From assembly GCF_900101985.1 (NCBI RefSeq), contig NZ_FNAR01000001.1:124001-188000 (forward strand): 64,000 bases of DNA. The letters are read 5' to 3'. The notes beneath the pieces are model-generated. The model was not told the DNA's origin, did no database searches, and saw only the letters and a program-made list of their open reading frames with translations. This DNA is from Bhargavaea beijingensis (GTDB lineage: Bacteria; Bacillota; Bacilli; Bacillales_A; Planococcaceae). The position numbers and the translations under genes are program-made. Below, in pieces: positions 29,975-44,393 of this stretch; positions within the stretch are counted from its first letter, which is position 1; each line of letters begins with the position of its first letter.

Positions 29975-30394
29975 ATGCCAACAATTAACCAGCTGGTCCG
30001 CAAATCGCGTAAGTCGAAAGCGACCAAATCGAAGTCTCCGGCACTCGGGAAAGGTTACAACAGCTTCAAGAAAACTCTTACAGATGTGAACTCGCCTCAA
30101 AAGCGCGGTGTCTGCACTCGTGTCGGCACAATGACGCCTAAGAAGCCGAACTCCGCGCTTCGTAAATATGCTCGTGTCCGCCTGACGAACACGATCGAAG
30201 TCAACGCGTATATCCCGGGCGAAGGACACAACCTGCAAGAGCACAGCGTTGTCCTGATCCGTGGCGGCCGTGTTAAAGACCTTCCGGGTGTCCGCTACCA
30301 CATCGTGCGCGGCGCCCTCGATACAGCCGGCGTTCAAGGCCGTATGCAGAGCCGTTCCCAATACGGCGCGAAGAAGCCAAAAGCGAAAAAATAA
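29975..30394 (+). CDS. rpsL: 30S ribosomal protein S12
   Basis: A 139-residue decoding-centre protein. The conserved loop [17 protein letters not shown] retains the lysine associated with streptomycin sensitivity. [20 protein letters not shown] is the second decoding loop. The start is ATG 29975 after GAAGGGAGG. The gap from rplGB (97 nt) holds a small TTTGCG/CGCAAA hairpin without a strong T-run. Confidence 0.98.
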   Translation: MPTINQLVRKSRKSKATKSKSPALGKGYNSFKKTLTDVNSPQKRGVCTRVGTMTPKKPNSALRKYARVRLTNTIEVNAYIPGEGHNLQEHSVVLIRGGRVKDLPGVRYHIVRGALDTAGVQGRMQSRSQYGAKKPKAKK

Positions 30395-30438
30395 TCACCT
30401 TTCCAAAGGTGTCGTAAAGTTTGAAAGGAGGAACACAC

Positions 30439-30909
30439 ATGCCTCGTAAAGGTCCAGTAGCAAAACGTGACGTGTTGCCTGACCCGCTTTATAACTCGAA
30501 GCTCGTGACACGTCTTGTAAACAAAATCATGGTAGACGGCAAGAAGGGTACAGCCCAGAAAGCCCTCTACGGCGCATTCGAAATCGTCCGTGAGCGTTCC
30601 GGCAAGGATCCTCTGGAAGTATTCGAAGCAGCGCTTGAAAACATCATGCCAGTCCTAGAAGTGCGTGCCCGCCGTGTCGGTGGCGCGAACTACCAGGTAC
30701 CGGTTGAAGTCCGCCCGGACCGCCGTGTAACACTCGGCCTCCGTTACCTCGTCAACTACTCCCGCCTGCGCGGTGAGAAGACGATGGAAGAGCGCCTGGC
30801 AAATGAAATTCTTGACGCTTCCAACAACACGGGTGCATCCGTGAAGAAGCGTGAAGATCTTCACAAGATGGCGGAAGCGAACAAAGCATTCGCCCACTAC
30901 CGCTGGTAA
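30439..30909 (+). CDS. rpsG: 30S ribosomal protein S7
   Basis: A 156-residue primary 16S rRNA-binding protein of the 30S head. [20 protein letters not shown] and [13 protein letters not shown] are family hallmarks. The start is ATG 30439 after GAAAGGAGG, 44 nt after rpsL. fusA follows 51 nt downstream, in the usual str order. Confidence 0.98.
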   Translation: MPRKGPVAKRDVLPDPLYNSKLVTRLVNKIMVDGKKGTAQKALYGAFEIVRERSGKDPLEVFEAALENIMPVLEVRARRVGGANYQVPVEVRPDRRVTLGLRYLVNYSRLRGEKTMEERLANEILDASNNTGASVKKREDLHKMAEANKAFAHYRW

Positions 30910-30960
30910 GTTCAAGCCGAAGTACACTCTATTCCGACATAACAGGAGGAGAAACACATT

Positions 30961-33039
30961 ATGGCTAGAGAATTCTCCTTGGAGAACACTCGTAACATCG
31001 GGATCATGGCTCACATCGATGCCGGTAAGACGACAACGACAGAGCGTATCCTCTATTACACAGGTAAAATCCACAAGCTCGGCGAAACGCACGAAGGGGC
31101 TTCCCAGATGGACTGGATGGAGCAGGAACAGGAGCGCGGAATCACGATCACATCCGCTGCGACGACTGCTGCATGGAAAGGCCACCGCGTCAACATCATC
31201 GACACGCCCGGACACGTCGACTTCACAGTTGAAGTTGAGCGTTCCCTCCGCGTACTCGATGGTGCGGTAACGGTCCTTGACGCCCAGTCCGGCGTTGAGC
31301 CGCAGACGGAGACAGTATGGCGCCAGGCAACGACTTACGGCGTACCGCGTCTCGTATTCGTCAACAAGATGGACAAGACTGGCGCGGACTTCCTCTACGC
31401 AGTCAAGACGCTTCACGACCGTCTGGATGCCAACGCTCATCCGATCCAGCTGCCGATCGGCGCCGAGGATCAGTTCAGCGGCATCATCGACCTCGTCGAA
31501 ATGAAAGCGACTATCTACGGTAACGACCTCGGCACAGATATCGAAGTTACAGATATCCCTGCCGAGTACCAGGAACAGGCAGATGAATACCGTGAAAAGC
31601 TCATCGAAGCACTCGCGGAGTTCGACGAAGAGCTCATGGAGAAATACCTGGGCGGCGAAGAACTTTCTGTGGAAGAGATCAAATCGGCCATCCGTAAAGC
31701 GACGCTAGCGGTAGAATTCTACCCAGTTGTCTGCGGTACGGCGTTCAAGAACAAAGGTGTCCAGCTCGTCCTCGACGCAGTTGTCGACTACCTGCCATCT
31801 CCGCTTGACATCCCGGCTATCGACGGGATCGACCCGGATACGGGCGAAGCTCTCGAGCGCCACGCCGACGACAGCGAGCCGTTCTCGGCACTCGCGTTCA
31901 AGGTCATGACTGACCCGTTCGTCGGTAAGCTGACATTCTTCCGTGTCTATTCCGGTATCCTTCAGTCCGGTTCATATGTTCAGAACTCGACAAAAGGCAA
32001 GCGTGAGCGCGTCGGCCGGATCCTGCAAATGCACGCGAACTCCCGTGAGGAGATCTCCGAAGTGCACGCAGGTGAAATCGCCGCTGCCGTCGGCCTGAAA
32101 GATACAGGCACAGGCGACACGCTCTGCGACGAGAAAGCACTCGTCATCCTTGAATCGATGGAATTCCCTGAGCCGGTCATCTCGGTTGCAATCGAGCCGA
32201 AGACGAAAGGCGACCAGGACAAGATGGGGATTGCCCTCGGCAAGCTCCAGGAAGAAGACCCGACATTCCGCGCGCATACTGACCAGGAAACTGGCGAAGT
32301 CATCATCGCGGGTATGGGTGAGCTCCACCTCGACATCATCGTTGACCGCCTCAAGCGCGAGTTCAAGGTTGAAGCGAATGTAGGCGCGCCTCAGGTATCC
32401 TACCGTGAGACGTTCCGCCAGACTGCCCAGGTCGAAGGTAAGTTCGTACGCCAGTCCGGTGGCCGCGGTCAGTTCGGTCACGTCTGGATCGAGTTCTCCC
32501 CGAACGAAGAAGGCGCAGGCTTTGAATTCGAGAACGGCATCGTCGGTGGTGTCGTGCCGCGTGAATACGTCCCTGCTGTTGAAGCGGGCGTAAAAGACGC
32601 ACTCGAAAACGGTGTCGTTGCAGGCTTCCCTGTCATCGACGTCAAAGCCAAGCTCTTCGACGGTTCTTACCACGATGTCGACTCCAGCGAAATGGCGTTC
32701 AAGATTGCCGCTTCCATGGCAGTCAAGAATGCTGCAGCGAAAGTCAACCCTGTTCTTCTTGAGCCGATGATGAAAGTAGAAGTCGTCATCCCTGAAGAGT
32801 ACATGGGTGACATCATGGGCGACATCACTTCCCGCCGCGGACGTGTCGAAGGCATGGAAGCACGCGGTAATGCCCAGGTCGTCCGTGCAATGGTTCCACT
32901 TTCCGAAATGTTCGGCTATGCGACATCGCTCCGTTCGAACACGCAGGGCCGCGGTACATTCTCGATGGTGTTCGATCACTACGAAGAAGTGCCTAAGTCC
33001 ATCCGGGAAGAGATCGTCAAAAAAAATAAAGGCGAATAA
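30961..33039 (+). CDS. fusA: Elongation factor G
   Basis: A 692-residue translocase GTPase. G1 [14 protein letters not shown]2/G3 [11 protein letters not shown] and [11 protein letters not shown], and G4 NKMDKTGAD are all present. Domain IV shows [13 protein letters not shown] and the C-terminal [17 protein letters not shown] 30961 follows ACAGGAGGAG. The following tuf has its own probable promoter overlapping the fusA stop region. Confidence 0.98.
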   Translation: MAREFSLENTRNIGIMAHIDAGKTTTTERILYYTGKIHKLGETHEGASQMDWMEQEQERGITITSAATTAAWKGHRVNIIDTPGHVDFTVEVERSLRVLDGAVTVLDAQSGVEPQTETVWRQATTYGVPRLVFVNKMDKTGADFLYAVKTLHDRLDANAHPIQLPIGAEDQFSGIIDLVEMKATIYGNDLGTDIEVTDIPAEYQEQADEYREKLIEALAEFDEELMEKYLGGEELSVEEIKSAIRKATLAVEFYPVVCGTAFKNKGVQLVLDAVVDYLPSPLDIPAIDGIDPDTGEALERHADDSEPFSALAFKVMTDPFVGKLTFFRVYSGILQSGSYVQNSTKGKRERVGRILQMHANSREEISEVHAGEIAAAVGLKDTGTGDTLCDEKALVILESMEFPEPVISVAIEPKTKGDQDKMGIALGKLQEEDPTFRAHTDQETGEVIIAGMGELHLDIIVDRLKREFKVEANVGAPQVSYRETFRQTAQVEGKFVRQSGGRGQFGHVWIEFSPNEEGAGFEFENGIVGGVVPREYVPAVEAGVKDALENGVVAGFPVIDVKAKLFDGSYHDVDSSEMAFKIAASMAVKNAAAKVNPVLLEPMMKVEVVIPEEYMGDIMGDITSRRGRVEGMEARGNAQVVRAMVPLSEMFGYATSLRSNTQGRGTFSMVFDHYEEVPKSIREEIVKKNKGE

Positions 33040-33068
33040 TTGAAATTCACCTTTGTTTCAAGTATAAC
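33040..33068 (+). promoter_or_regulatory. Candidate tuf promoter
   Basis: TTGAAA (33040-33045), 17 nt, TATAAC (33063-33068), starting immediately after the fusA stop. It would allow extra transcription of tuf. Confidence 0.6.
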
Positions 33069-33154
33069 TAACGTATAAGATATGGAAGGTGGGGAAGTAT
33101 GACTTCCCTGCGGACCATACCAATCATCTCTTACATTTAAGGAGGATTTTCCTA

Positions 33155-34342
33155 ATGGCTAAAGAAAAATTCGACCGCTCCAAGGAGCATGCTAACATCG
33201 GTACAATCGGTCACGTTGACCACGGTAAAACGACTCTGACTGCTGCAATCGCGACAGTACTCGCGAAAAAAGGCGGCGGTGAAGCACGTTCGTACGCTGA
33301 CGTTGACAACGCTCCTGAAGAAAAAGAGCGCGGGATCACAATCAACACATCCCACATCGAATATGAAACAGACAAGCGCCACTACGCTCACGTTGACTGC
33401 CCTGGTCACGCTGACTATGTCAAGAACATGATCACTGGTGCAGCTCAAATGGACGGCGGAATCCTCGTTGTATCCGCAGCTGACGGCCCAATGCCACAAA
33501 CTCGTGAGCACATCCTCCTGTCCCGTCAGGTTGGTGTTCCTTACCTCGTCGTATTCCTTAACAAGTGCGACATGGTTGACGACGAAGAACTCCTCGAGCT
33601 CGTTGAAATGGAAGTCCGTGACCTCCTTTCCGAGTACGACTTCCCTGGCGATGACGTTCCTGTCATCAAAGGTTCCGCTCTGAAAGCCCTCGAAGGCGAA
33701 GCAGAGTGGGAAGAGAAAATCGTTGAGCTCATGGACGCAGTTGACAGCTACATCCCAACTCCGGAGCGCGACACTGAAAAGCCATTCATGATGCCTGTCG
33801 AGGACGTATTCTCGATCACAGGCCGTGGTACGGTTGCAACCGGCCGTGTAGAACGTGGCCAGGTTAAAGTCGGCGACACTGTTGAAATCATCGGTCTTGC
33901 TGAGGAAGCAAAATCGACTACAGTAACAGGCGTTGAAATGTTCCGTAAGCTTCTCGACTATGCAGAAGCAGGCGACAACATCGGTGCGCTTCTCCGTGGT
34001 GTTGCCCGTGAAGACATCCAGCGTGGCCAAGTTCTTGCAAAGCCAGGCTCGATCACTCCACACACAAACTTCAAAGCTGAAGTTTACGTTCTGTCCAAAG
34101 AAGAAGGTGGCCGTCACACGCCATTCTTCTCCAACTACCGCCCGCAGTTCTACTTCCGTACAACTGACGTAACTGGCATCATCTCGCTTCCAGAAGGCGT
34201 TGAAATGGTTATGCCTGGCGACAACGTTGAAATGACAGTAGAACTTATCTCCCCAATCGCGATCGAAGAAGGTACAAAGTTCTCGATCCGTGAAGGCGGC
34301 CGCACAGTTGGTGCAGGCGTCGTTGCAACAATCCAGAAGTAA
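33155..34342 (+). CDS. tuf: Elongation factor Tu
   Basis: A 395-residue GTPase delivering aminoacyl-tRNA. G1 [14 protein letters not shown]2 [10 protein letters not shown]3 [12 protein letters not shown] and G4 NKCDMVDD are followed by two beta-barrel domains. The start is ATG 33155 after TAAGGAGGA; the frame from 33089 is leader. Codon choice is visibly more biased than in neighbours, as expected for a very highly expressed gene. It is the last gene of the str cluster, closed by two hairpins. Confidence 0.99.
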   Translation: MAKEKFDRSKEHANIGTIGHVDHGKTTLTAAIATVLAKKGGGEARSYADVDNAPEEKERGITINTSHIEYETDKRHYAHVDCPGHADYVKNMITGAAQMDGGILVVSAADGPMPQTREHILLSRQVGVPYLVVFLNKCDMVDDEELLELVEMEVRDLLSEYDFPGDDVPVIKGSALKALEGEAEWEEKIVELMDAVDSYIPTPERDTEKPFMMPVEDVFSITGRGTVATGRVERGQVKVGDTVEIIGLAEEAKSTTVTGVEMFRKLLDYAEAGDNIGALLRGVAREDIQRGQVLAKPGSITPHTNFKAEVYVLSKEEGGRHTPFFSNYRPQFYFRTTDVTGIISLPEGVEMVMPGDNVEMTVELISPIAIEEGTKFSIREGGRTVGAGVVATIQK

Positions 34343-34397
34343 TGAATGGTGACTGAATAACGGAAACGGACCGGCCTGATCAGCCGTTCCGCTTCCT

Positions 34398-34450
34398 CTG
34401 TCCAGACGTGGACAGTGACCTCCGCCCAGACGTGGGCGGGGGTCTTTTTT
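34398..34450 (+). terminator. Double hairpin terminator after tuf
   Basis: The first hairpin is CTGTCC-AGACGT-GGACAG (34398-34415). The second is GACCTCCGCCC-AGACGT-GGGCGGGGGTC (34417-34444), followed by TTTTTT. Both have the same six-base loop AGACGT and the same CCAGACGTGG core. Confidence 0.9.
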
Positions 34451-34696
34451 ATGTTTGGGATTTCCAAGGCCTGTTCCAACCTGACGCCTGGAACAAATTC
34501 TGCAGTCTTCTCCGCAGCAACTGCCCGGCAGGAAACGAACACCGGTCACTAAACAGAAAAGGACTGACGTAACCTGTCAACCAATCCTGTTCAGATTTTC
34601 CGGCATCCCTGCTGGACTGGACATCCATCTTAGCCAACGCTCCCCGGCCATTCCTGAAAAACTTTTTAAATTAAGCAGAATGCGATATATCAGCAT
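34451..34696 (+). other. Intergenic region upstream of the ilvD control region
   Basis: About 245 bp without a gene. It has a perfect dyad TGTTCCA-N10-TGGAACA (34472-34495) and a TGAC/GTCA hairpin near 34565-34580. No T-box, promoter or ORF with a ribosome site was seen. Confidence 0.5.
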
Positions 34697-34711
34697 TTGC
34701 AAACGTTTACA
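34697..34711 (+). promoter_or_regulatory. Catabolite-responsive element (cre) upstream of ilvD
   Basis: TTGCAAACGTTTACA fits the cre consensus WTGNAANCGNWNNCA at every position. Its centre is about 88 bp before the predicted transcription start, an activating rather than repressing position. B. subtilis ilv-leu is known to be activated by CcpA from an upstream cre. Confidence 0.8.
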
Positions 34712-34756
34712 TGGAAGATTTAATTCTAAATTGAACGAAAACTTGAAAAAAGCGAC

Positions 34757-34785
34757 TTGACGCAATATTTCAACCGCGTTATGAT
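34757..34785 (+). promoter_or_regulatory. Promoter of the ilv-leu block
   Basis: TTGACG (34757-34762), 17 nt, TATGAT (34780-34785). The predicted start near 34792 gives a ~73-nt leader to ilvD with no terminator. Confidence 0.8.
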
Positions 34786-34864
34786 GTGTTCAATTCATTT
34801 TGAGAGACGGCACAAGAGCATGGCCAGAAGCCGCTCCGCCTCCATCCAGAGGAGAGATCATCTT

Positions 34865-36532
34865 ATGCGAAGCGACATGATCAAAAAAGGAATCGACCGG
34901 GCACCGCACCGGAGCCTGCTATATGCGACGGGCGTGAAAGCGAAGGATTTGGGCAAGCCGTTTATCGGCGTGTGCAACTCCTATGTGGACATTATCCCGG
35001 GGCATATGCACCTCAACAAATTTGCGGAAGTCGTCAAAGAGGCAATCCGTGAAGCGGGCGGCGTCCCGTTCGAGTTCAATACAATCGGCGTCGACGACGG
35101 AATTGCAATGGGTCACATCGGGATGCGCTACTCGCTTCCGAGCCGGGAGATCATCGCCGACTCCGCGGAGACCGTCATCAACGCGCACTGGTTTGACGGC
35201 GTGTTCTACATCCCGAACTGCGACAAGATCACTCCGGGAATGCTCATGGCAGCTGTCCGGACCAACGTACCGTCGATTTTCGTATCGGGAGGACCGATGG
35301 AAGCCGGAGTGGACTCCAACGGCAAGGCGCTTTCCCTTACTTCCGTGTTCGAAGGCGTGGGTGCCTACAAACAGGGTAACATGACACAGGCACAGCTGCT
35401 CGAGATCGAGCAAAGCGCCTGTCCGACATGCGGATCCTGTTCGGGGATGTTCACCGCCAACTCGATGAACACCCTCATGGAGATGATGGGCGTCACGCTT
35501 CCTGAGAACGGCACAATCGTCGCCACATCGGACCAGCGCAAAGAGCTGATCTACGAAGCGGCCAAGCACCTGATCCGCATGGTGGAAGAAGACGTGAAGC
35601 CGCGCGACCTCGTTACGGAAGAAACCATCGACGACGCATTTGCCCTGGACATGGCGATGGGCGGATCGACAAACACCGTCCTTCACACCCTCGCCATCGC
35701 CCATGAGGCAGGCATCGACTACGACCTGAAAAAGGTCAATGAGATTGCCGAGCGTGTCCCGTATCTGTCCAAGCTCATGCCCGCATCGGATTACTCAATG
35801 CATGATGTGCACCTTGCCGGTGGCGTCAGTGCGATCATCCGTGAACTGTGTGACATCCCGGGTGCCATTCACCCGGACCGGATGACGGTCACCGGCAAGA
35901 CCCTTTATGAAACCGTGAAAGACAGCAAGATCCTGAATGAGCAGGTCATCCGGCCAAAGGAAAACCCGTATAGTCCGGTGGGCGGCCTATCCGTCTTGTA
36001 CGGGAATGTGGCACCGGATGGCGGCGTCATCAAGGTCGGTGCGGTCGATCCTTCCATCAAGGTATTCGAAGGCGACGCCATCGTCTTCGAGTCCCAGGAA
36101 GACGCCCTCCAGGGTATCGATGACGGCACGGTCCAAGAAGGACATGTGGTCGTCATCCGGTACGAGGGCCCGAAAGGCGGGCCGGGCATGCCGGAAATGC
36201 TCGCGCCGACTTCGGCAATTGTCGGCCGTGGTCTCGGCACGAAGGTCGCGCTCATCACAGACGGAAGATTCTCGGGCGCATCCCGGGGGATCGCTGTCGG
36301 CCATATTTCGCCGGAAGCGGCGGAAGGCGGGCCGATCGGCCTGGTGGAGAACGGCGATATCATCAAAATCGACCTCGTCAACCGCAGGATCGAACTCAAC
36401 GTTCCGGAAGACGTACTTGAAGAGCGGCGAAAGAATGTGAAGCCGTTTGAACCGAAAATCAAGACGGGCTATCTCGCCCGCTACTCCAAACTGGTCACAT
36501 CCGCCAACACCGGCGGCGTCATGAAAATCTGA
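34865..36532 (+). CDS. ilvD: Dihydroxy-acid dehydratase
   Basis: A 555-residue Fe-S enzyme forming the 2-keto acids of valine and isoleucine synthesis. Cluster ligands are in [18 protein letters not shown] and CPTCGSC (residues ~186-192). The start is ATG 34865 after AGAGGAGAG; frames opening further upstream run through the promoter. It is the first gene of the block but lies before the T-box, so it is transcribed without the tRNA check imposed on ilvB and later genes. Confidence 0.97.
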   Translation: MRSDMIKKGIDRAPHRSLLYATGVKAKDLGKPFIGVCNSYVDIIPGHMHLNKFAEVVKEAIREAGGVPFEFNTIGVDDGIAMGHIGMRYSLPSREIIADSAETVINAHWFDGVFYIPNCDKITPGMLMAAVRTNVPSIFVSGGPMEAGVDSNGKALSLTSVFEGVGAYKQGNMTQAQLLEIEQSACPTCGSCSGMFTANSMNTLMEMMGVTLPENGTIVATSDQRKELIYEAAKHLIRMVEEDVKPRDLVTEETIDDAFALDMAMGGSTNTVLHTLAIAHEAGIDYDLKKVNEIAERVPYLSKLMPASDYSMHDVHLAGGVSAIIRELCDIPGAIHPDRMTVTGKTLYETVKDSKILNEQVIRPKENPYSPVGGLSVLYGNVAPDGGVIKVGAVDPSIKVFEGDAIVFESQEDALQGIDDGTVQEGHVVVIRYEGPKGGPGMPEMLAPTSAIVGRGLGTKVALITDGRFSGASRGIAVGHISPEAAEGGPIGLVENGDIIKIDLVNRRIELNVPEDVLEERRKNVKPFEPKIKTGYLARYSKLVTSANTGGVMKI

Positions 36533-36589
36533 CAGCGATCGATCAATCAAACGAAAGCGCAGAAGAGGAAAAAGGAAGAGGACCCCATG

Positions 36590-36851
36590 CACTCCCAGAG
36601 AGCCGGAACCGCTGGAAACCGGCAGTGCATCCTATCCGACATCACCTCCGAGCGGAACACTGAACGGATCATTCCCAAGGTGTTCCCGGGGCTGGCATCG
36701 CGCCGCCCCGTTACCAACCGGCCGGGCACCTGCCCGGCTGCCGAGGCGGCAATGCCGCGAACAAGGGTGGTACCATGAAAGGCTCTTTCATCCCTTGCAA
36801 CGGAAGACGACTGTGTTCCGTGCAGGGAGTGGAGGGGTCTTTTGTTTTTTT
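36590..36851 (+). promoter_or_regulatory. Isoleucine T-box between ilvD and ilvB
   Basis: Stem I shows AGAGAGCCGG (36595-36604) and GCTGGAAACCGGC. The specifier ATC (Ile, 36641-36643) lies in GACATCACCTCCGAGC, which aligns with the TGCACCTCGGAGC of the cysteine T-box in this window. The T-box AAGGGTGGTACC is at 36763-36774; its UGGU bulge fits discriminator A73, as in tRNA-Ile. A terminator stem follows. I see no promoter between ilvD and this leader, so it gates read-through into ilvB-leuD. Confidence 0.88.
36781..36851 (+). terminator. T-box terminator before ilvB
   Basis: The core stem CCCTTGCAACGGAA with TTCCGTGCAGGG (two bulges) is extended by weaker outer pairing of GGCTC with GGGTC. 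It is followed by TTTTGTTTTTTT. Confidence 0.8.
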
Positions 36852-36887
36852 ATATACAAAACTCACAAGTGAAGGAGGAAGGCGCAG

Positions 36888-38623
36888 ATGGAAGCGAGCG
36901 TCAAGGTAAGGGAAACAAAACAAGCCGTCACACCGGCAACAGCCGGCAACGGAGCCGACCTGCTGGTCCGGTCTTTGAAAAACGAGGGCGTGGACATCAT
37001 TTTCGGCTACCCGGGCGGTGCGGTGCTCCCGATCTACGATGCACTGTACAAGAATCCGATCCGGCACATCCTGGCCCGTCATGAGCAGGGTGCCATCCAC
37101 GCAGCCGAAGGGTATGCGCGCACGACAGGAAGGACCGGCGTGGTCATCGCCACTTCCGGGCCGGGGGCGACCAATCTTGTGACCGGCATCGCGGACGCCA
37201 TGCTGGACTCGCTCCCGCTCGTCGTCCTGACCGGGCAGGTCGCCCAGCAGGTGATCGGCACCGATGCTTTCCAGGAAGCGGACGTGATCGGCATCACACA
37301 ACCGATCACCAAGCACAACTACCAGGTGAAAGATGCAAAAGACATCCCGCGGATCATCAAGGAAGCATTCCATATCGCTTCCACCGGCCGCAAAGGCCCG
37401 GTGGTCGTCGATATTCCGAAGGACGTTTCAGTGGCCGAACTTGCCGCGGATATCCCCCATCCGGAAGGCGTCCATCTGCCGGGCTACCAGCCGACGGTCA
37501 GGCCGAACTTCCTCCAGATCCAGAAAGCCGCTCAGATGCTTTCGGAGGCTGAACGACCGCTGATCCTTGCAGGGGCGGGAATCCTGGCCGCAGAAGGTAC
37601 AGGGGAGCTCGGAAGCTTTATCGAGCGGTACCGCATCCCGGTGACAACCACCCTGCTCGGCATCGGCACCGTTCCGGGGGGACACGATCTCGGGCTCGGC
37701 ATGGCAGGCATGCATGGGTCGTACGCGGCGAATATGGCCATCCAGGAGTGCGATGTGCTCCTGAACATCGGCGCCCGCTTCGATGACCGGCTCACCGGCA
37801 ATCTTGACGGGTTCGCGCCAAATGCAACGGTCATCCACATCGACATCGACCCGGCCGAAATCGGCAAGAACGTCCCGACGGAGATCCCGATCGTTGCGGA
37901 CGCCAAGGCCGCACTCACCGAGCTGAATAAAAAGGACTTTAAAGCACCGGACACGGAAGCGTGGCTTGCACGCCTAAGCGAGTACCGGGAAACCCGTCCG
38001 TTCGGTTACGAGCGTGCAGCCGATGGGCAGATCATGCCACAAGATGCGGTTCGGCTCATCCACAAATACACGGGAGGAGACGCGATAGTCACGACCGACG
38101 TCGGCCAGCACCAGATGTTCGCCGCCCAATATTATGAACCGAACCACCCGCATCACTGGGTGACATCCGGTGGCCTCGGGACGATGGGCTTCGGATTTCC
38201 GGCCGCGATCGGCGCCCAGCTGGCCTTCCCGCACGAGAAAGTCGTCGCGGTCGTCGGCGATGCCGGCTTCCAGATGACGCTGCAGGAGCTGTCGATCCTC
38301 CAGGAGTTCAATCTCCCGGTAAAGGTCATCATCCTGAACAACGCGGCGCTCGGCATGGTGCGCCAGTGGCAGGAAACCTTCCACGGGGAACGCTACTCCT
38401 CCTCGCTCGTGCCGGTGCAGCCGGACTTCGTCAAGCTGGCGGAAGCCTATGAGGTTAAGGGATATAAAGTCGAGACGCTTGCCGAGGCGGAACAGGTGAT
38501 CGGGGAAGCGATCGAGTCGGACGGACCGGCGCTCGTCGACTGCAGGGTGCTCGCGACGGAAAACGTCTACCCGATGGTCGCGCCGGGCAAGAGTCTCAGT
38601 GAAATGATCGGAGTGATGGAACG

Positions 38624-38627
<4 letters not shown>
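36888..38627 (+). CDS. ilvB: Acetolactate synthase large subunit
   Basis: A 579-residue ThDP enzyme condensing pyruvate with pyruvate or 2-oxobutyrate. The catalytic glutamate is in [15 protein letters not shown]. The central FAD-binding domain includes [11 protein letters not shown]. The ThDP motif is [15 protein letters not shown] with [16 protein letters not shown] 36888 follows GAAGGAGGAAGG, 36 nt after the T-box terminator. It overlaps ilvN by 4 nt, matching the catalytic-regulatory subunit pair. Confidence 0.98.
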
Positions 38628-41803
<3,176 letters not shown>

Positions 41804-41839
41804 TCTGAACCAGGCTGATATTAAAAGGAGGAAACGAAC

Positions 41840-42937
41840 ATGGAAAAGACAATTGCCGTATTGCCCGGAGATGGAATCGGCCCTGAAGTGACCAGGGCAG
41901 CCGTCAAGGTCCTGAAGCTGATTGCACGCCGCTACCAGCATGAGTTCAATTTTTCTTACGGCCTGATCGGCGGAGCGGCAATTGACGCCCTCGACAATCC
42001 GTTCCCGAAAGAAACGGCCGACGCCTGCGGAACGGCTGACGCCGTTCTCCTGGGTGCCGTCGGGGGACCGAAATGGGACCGCAATCCGTCCGAACTCCGC
42101 CCGGAAAAGGGGCTGCTTGCCATCCGCAAACATTTCGGCCTGTTCGCAAACCTCCGCCCGGTCAAGGCGGTACCGGCGCTTTTGTCCGCATCTCCGCTCA
42201 AAGAGGAAAAAGCGGCAGGCGTGGACCTCATGATTGTCCGCGAGCTGACCGGGGGCCTGTACTTCGGTGAAAAGGCCCGCACAGCAGACGATGCATATGA
42301 CACGCTTGTCTACTCCCGTGAGGAGATCGGCCGAATCGTCGAGCAAGCATTCGAGCTTGCCCGTGTGAGAAGGGGAAAAGTGACGTCCGTTGATAAGGCC
42401 AATGTCCTGGAGTCCAGCCGTCTCTGGCGGGAAGTCGTCGAAGAAAAGAAGGCGGACTACCCGGACGTCACCGTTGAGCACCAGCTTGTTGACTCATGCG
42501 CGATGAAGCTGATCACCGATCCGTCCGCATTCGACGTCGTCGTGACGGAGAATATGTTCGGGGACATCCTGAGCGACGAAGCATCGGTCATCACCGGATC
42601 TCTCGGCATGCTGCCATCCGCGAGCATCCGCACCGACGGATTCGGCCTGTATGAACCGGTGCATGGCTCCGGTCCGGACATCGCCGGCAAAGGCGTCGCA
42701 AACCCGGCGGCGGCCATCCTGTCGGCCGCGATGATGCTCCGCTACTCGTTCGGCATGGAGACCGAGGCGGCTGCAATCGAAGAAGCGGTCCAGACGGTGC
42801 TTGAGGACGGGTGCCTCACGGCAGATCTTGCCGGGGCGGGAGGCCGCACCCTCACGACAGAAGAATGGACCGACAAAGTCATCGAGCAGCTCGACGCGGA
42901 AACCGTGTCGGAAGATATTATGTTTTCGTATATGTAA
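41840..42937 (+). CDS. leuB: 3-isopropylmalate dehydrogenase
   Basis: A 365-residue NAD-dependent decarboxylating dehydrogenase. Features are AVLPGDGIGPEVT at the N-terminus, the RELTGGLYFGE substrate loop, and DILSDEASVITGSLGMLPSA carrying the metal aspartates. GPDIAGKGVANPAA is the NAD-site loop. ATG 41840 follows AAAAGGAGGAAA, 36 nt after leuA. Confidence 0.98.
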   Translation: MEKTIAVLPGDGIGPEVTRAAVKVLKLIARRYQHEFNFSYGLIGGAAIDALDNPFPKETADACGTADAVLLGAVGGPKWDRNPSELRPEKGLLAIRKHFGLFANLRPVKAVPALLSASPLKEEKAAGVDLMIVRELTGGLYFGEKARTADDAYDTLVYSREEIGRIVEQAFELARVRRGKVTSVDKANVLESSRLWREVVEEKKADYPDVTVEHQLVDSCAMKLITDPSAFDVVVTENMFGDILSDEASVITGSLGMLPSASIRTDGFGLYEPVHGSGPDIAGKGVANPAAAILSAAMMLRYSFGMETEAAAIEEAVQTVLEDGCLTADLAGAGGRTLTTEEWTDKVIEQLDAETVSEDIMFSYM

Positions 42938-42955
42938 AACAGGAGGCGGAACGCA

Positions 42956-44365
42956 ATGGCAAAGACAATCATCGATAAAATCTGGGACCGGCACATCGTC
43001 GTCGGGGAACCGGGCAAACCGGACCTCCTCTACATCGATCTCCATCTGCTGCACGAAGTCACGTCTCCGCAGGCGTTTGAAGGGCTTCGCCTGAACGGGC
43101 GCAAAGTCCGCCGCCCGGACCTCTGTTTCGCGACGATGGACCACAACGTGCCGACGGTTAACCGCAAGGTGATCAAAGACCCGATCGCTCGCAAGCAGAT
43201 CCGGACACTTGAGGAAAACTGTGAGGAGTTCGGCGTGCCGTTGGCTGACGTCGACCACCCTGATCAGGGAATCGTCCATGTCATCGGGCCGGAGCTCGGG
43301 CTTACGCAACCTGGCAAGACTATCGTCTGCGGCGACTCCCACACCTCGACTCACGGGGCGTTCGGCGCACTTGCCTTCGGCATCGGAACGAGCGAAGTCG
43401 AGCATGTGCTGTCCACACAGACGCTCTGGCAATCCCGCCCGAAAACCATGGAGATCCGCATCGATGGTGAGATTGCCCCTGGCGTTGCCGCCAAGGATAT
43501 CATCCTGACCATCATCGCGAAGTTCGGCACCGACATGGGAACCGGCCATATCGTGGAATACACGGGAGAAGCGATCAGAAAACTCACGATGGAAGAGCGC
43601 ATGACAGTCTGCAACATGTCGATTGAGGCAGGGGCACGGGCGGGTCTCATCAGCCCGGATGAAAAGACAGTCGAGTATCTCCGCGGGCGCAAGTACGTGC
43701 CGCAGGGCGAAGCATTCGACAAAGCCGCCGAAGACTGGCTCTCTCTCGCTTCCGATCAAGGGGCATCGTACGATAAGTCCGTCTCCATCCACGCGGACGA
43801 AATCGAACCGTTCATCACCTGGGGCACAAATCCGGGAATGGGTGCAGGCATCTCCGGAAATGTCCCGAATGCGTCGGACTTTGAAAATGAGCTTGAGCGA
43901 GAGTCCTTCCTTCGGGCCATCGAGTATATGGGCCTTGAAGAAGGCCAGCCGTTCACCGACATCGAAATCCAGCACGTCTTCATCGGCTCCTGCACAAACG
44001 CCCGCCTGAGCGACCTCCGCGAAGCGGCCCGCGTCGTTGAAGGCAGGAAAGTCCGCGGAGGCGTCCGCGCCATCGTCGTGCCGGGCTCACGGACAGTCAA
44101 GAAACAGGCGGAAGAGGAAGGCCTCGACAAGGTCTTTACCGAAGCGGGCTTTGAATGGCGCGAATCGGGATGCAGCATGTGCCTCGCCATGAATGATGAT
44201 GTCGTCCCGGCAGGTGAACGCTGTGCATCCACTTCCAACCGGAACTTCGAAGGACGGCAGGGGACGGGGGCCCGCACGCACCTTATGAGCCCGGCCATGG
44301 CCGCAGCCGCAGCCATCAATGGCCGTTTCACCGATGTCCGCGAAGAATTTGCCGTCCACGCCTGA
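42956..44365 (+). CDS. leuC: 3-isopropylmalate dehydratase large subunit
   Basis: A 469-residue aconitase-family subunit. The [4Fe-4S] ligands are in [13 protein letters not shown] and CSMCLAMN near the C-terminus. [13 protein letters not shown] is the substrate-site signature. It forms a heterodimer with LeuD, encoded 28 nt downstream. Confidence 0.98.
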   Translation: MAKTIIDKIWDRHIVVGEPGKPDLLYIDLHLLHEVTSPQAFEGLRLNGRKVRRPDLCFATMDHNVPTVNRKVIKDPIARKQIRTLEENCEEFGVPLADVDHPDQGIVHVIGPELGLTQPGKTIVCGDSHTSTHGAFGALAFGIGTSEVEHVLSTQTLWQSRPKTMEIRIDGEIAPGVAAKDIILTIIAKFGTDMGTGHIVEYTGEAIRKLTMEERMTVCNMSIEAGARAGLISPDEKTVEYLRGRKYVPQGEAFDKAAEDWLSLASDQGASYDKSVSIHADEIEPFITWGTNPGMGAGISGNVPNASDFENELERESFLRAIEYMGLEEGQPFTDIEIQHVFIGSCTNARLSDLREAARVVEGRKVRGGVRAIVVPGSRTVKKQAEEEGLDKVFTEAGFEWRESGCSMCLAMNDDVVPAGERCASTSNRNFEGRQGTGARTHLMSPAMAAAAAINGRFTDVREEFAVHA

Positions 44366-44393
44366 AGCGGGACGATGAAAGGAGGCTGCATTC

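Noticed and set aside
34700-34860. CodY or TnrA operator at the ilvD promoter
   Set aside because: AT-rich stretches occur, but none matches the 15-bp CodY palindrome or the TnrA consensus closely enough to claim.
34786-34864. T-box or terminator upstream of ilvD
   Set aside because: The ~73-nt leader has no T-box sequence, specifier-loop pattern or terminator stem. The T-box lies after ilvD instead.
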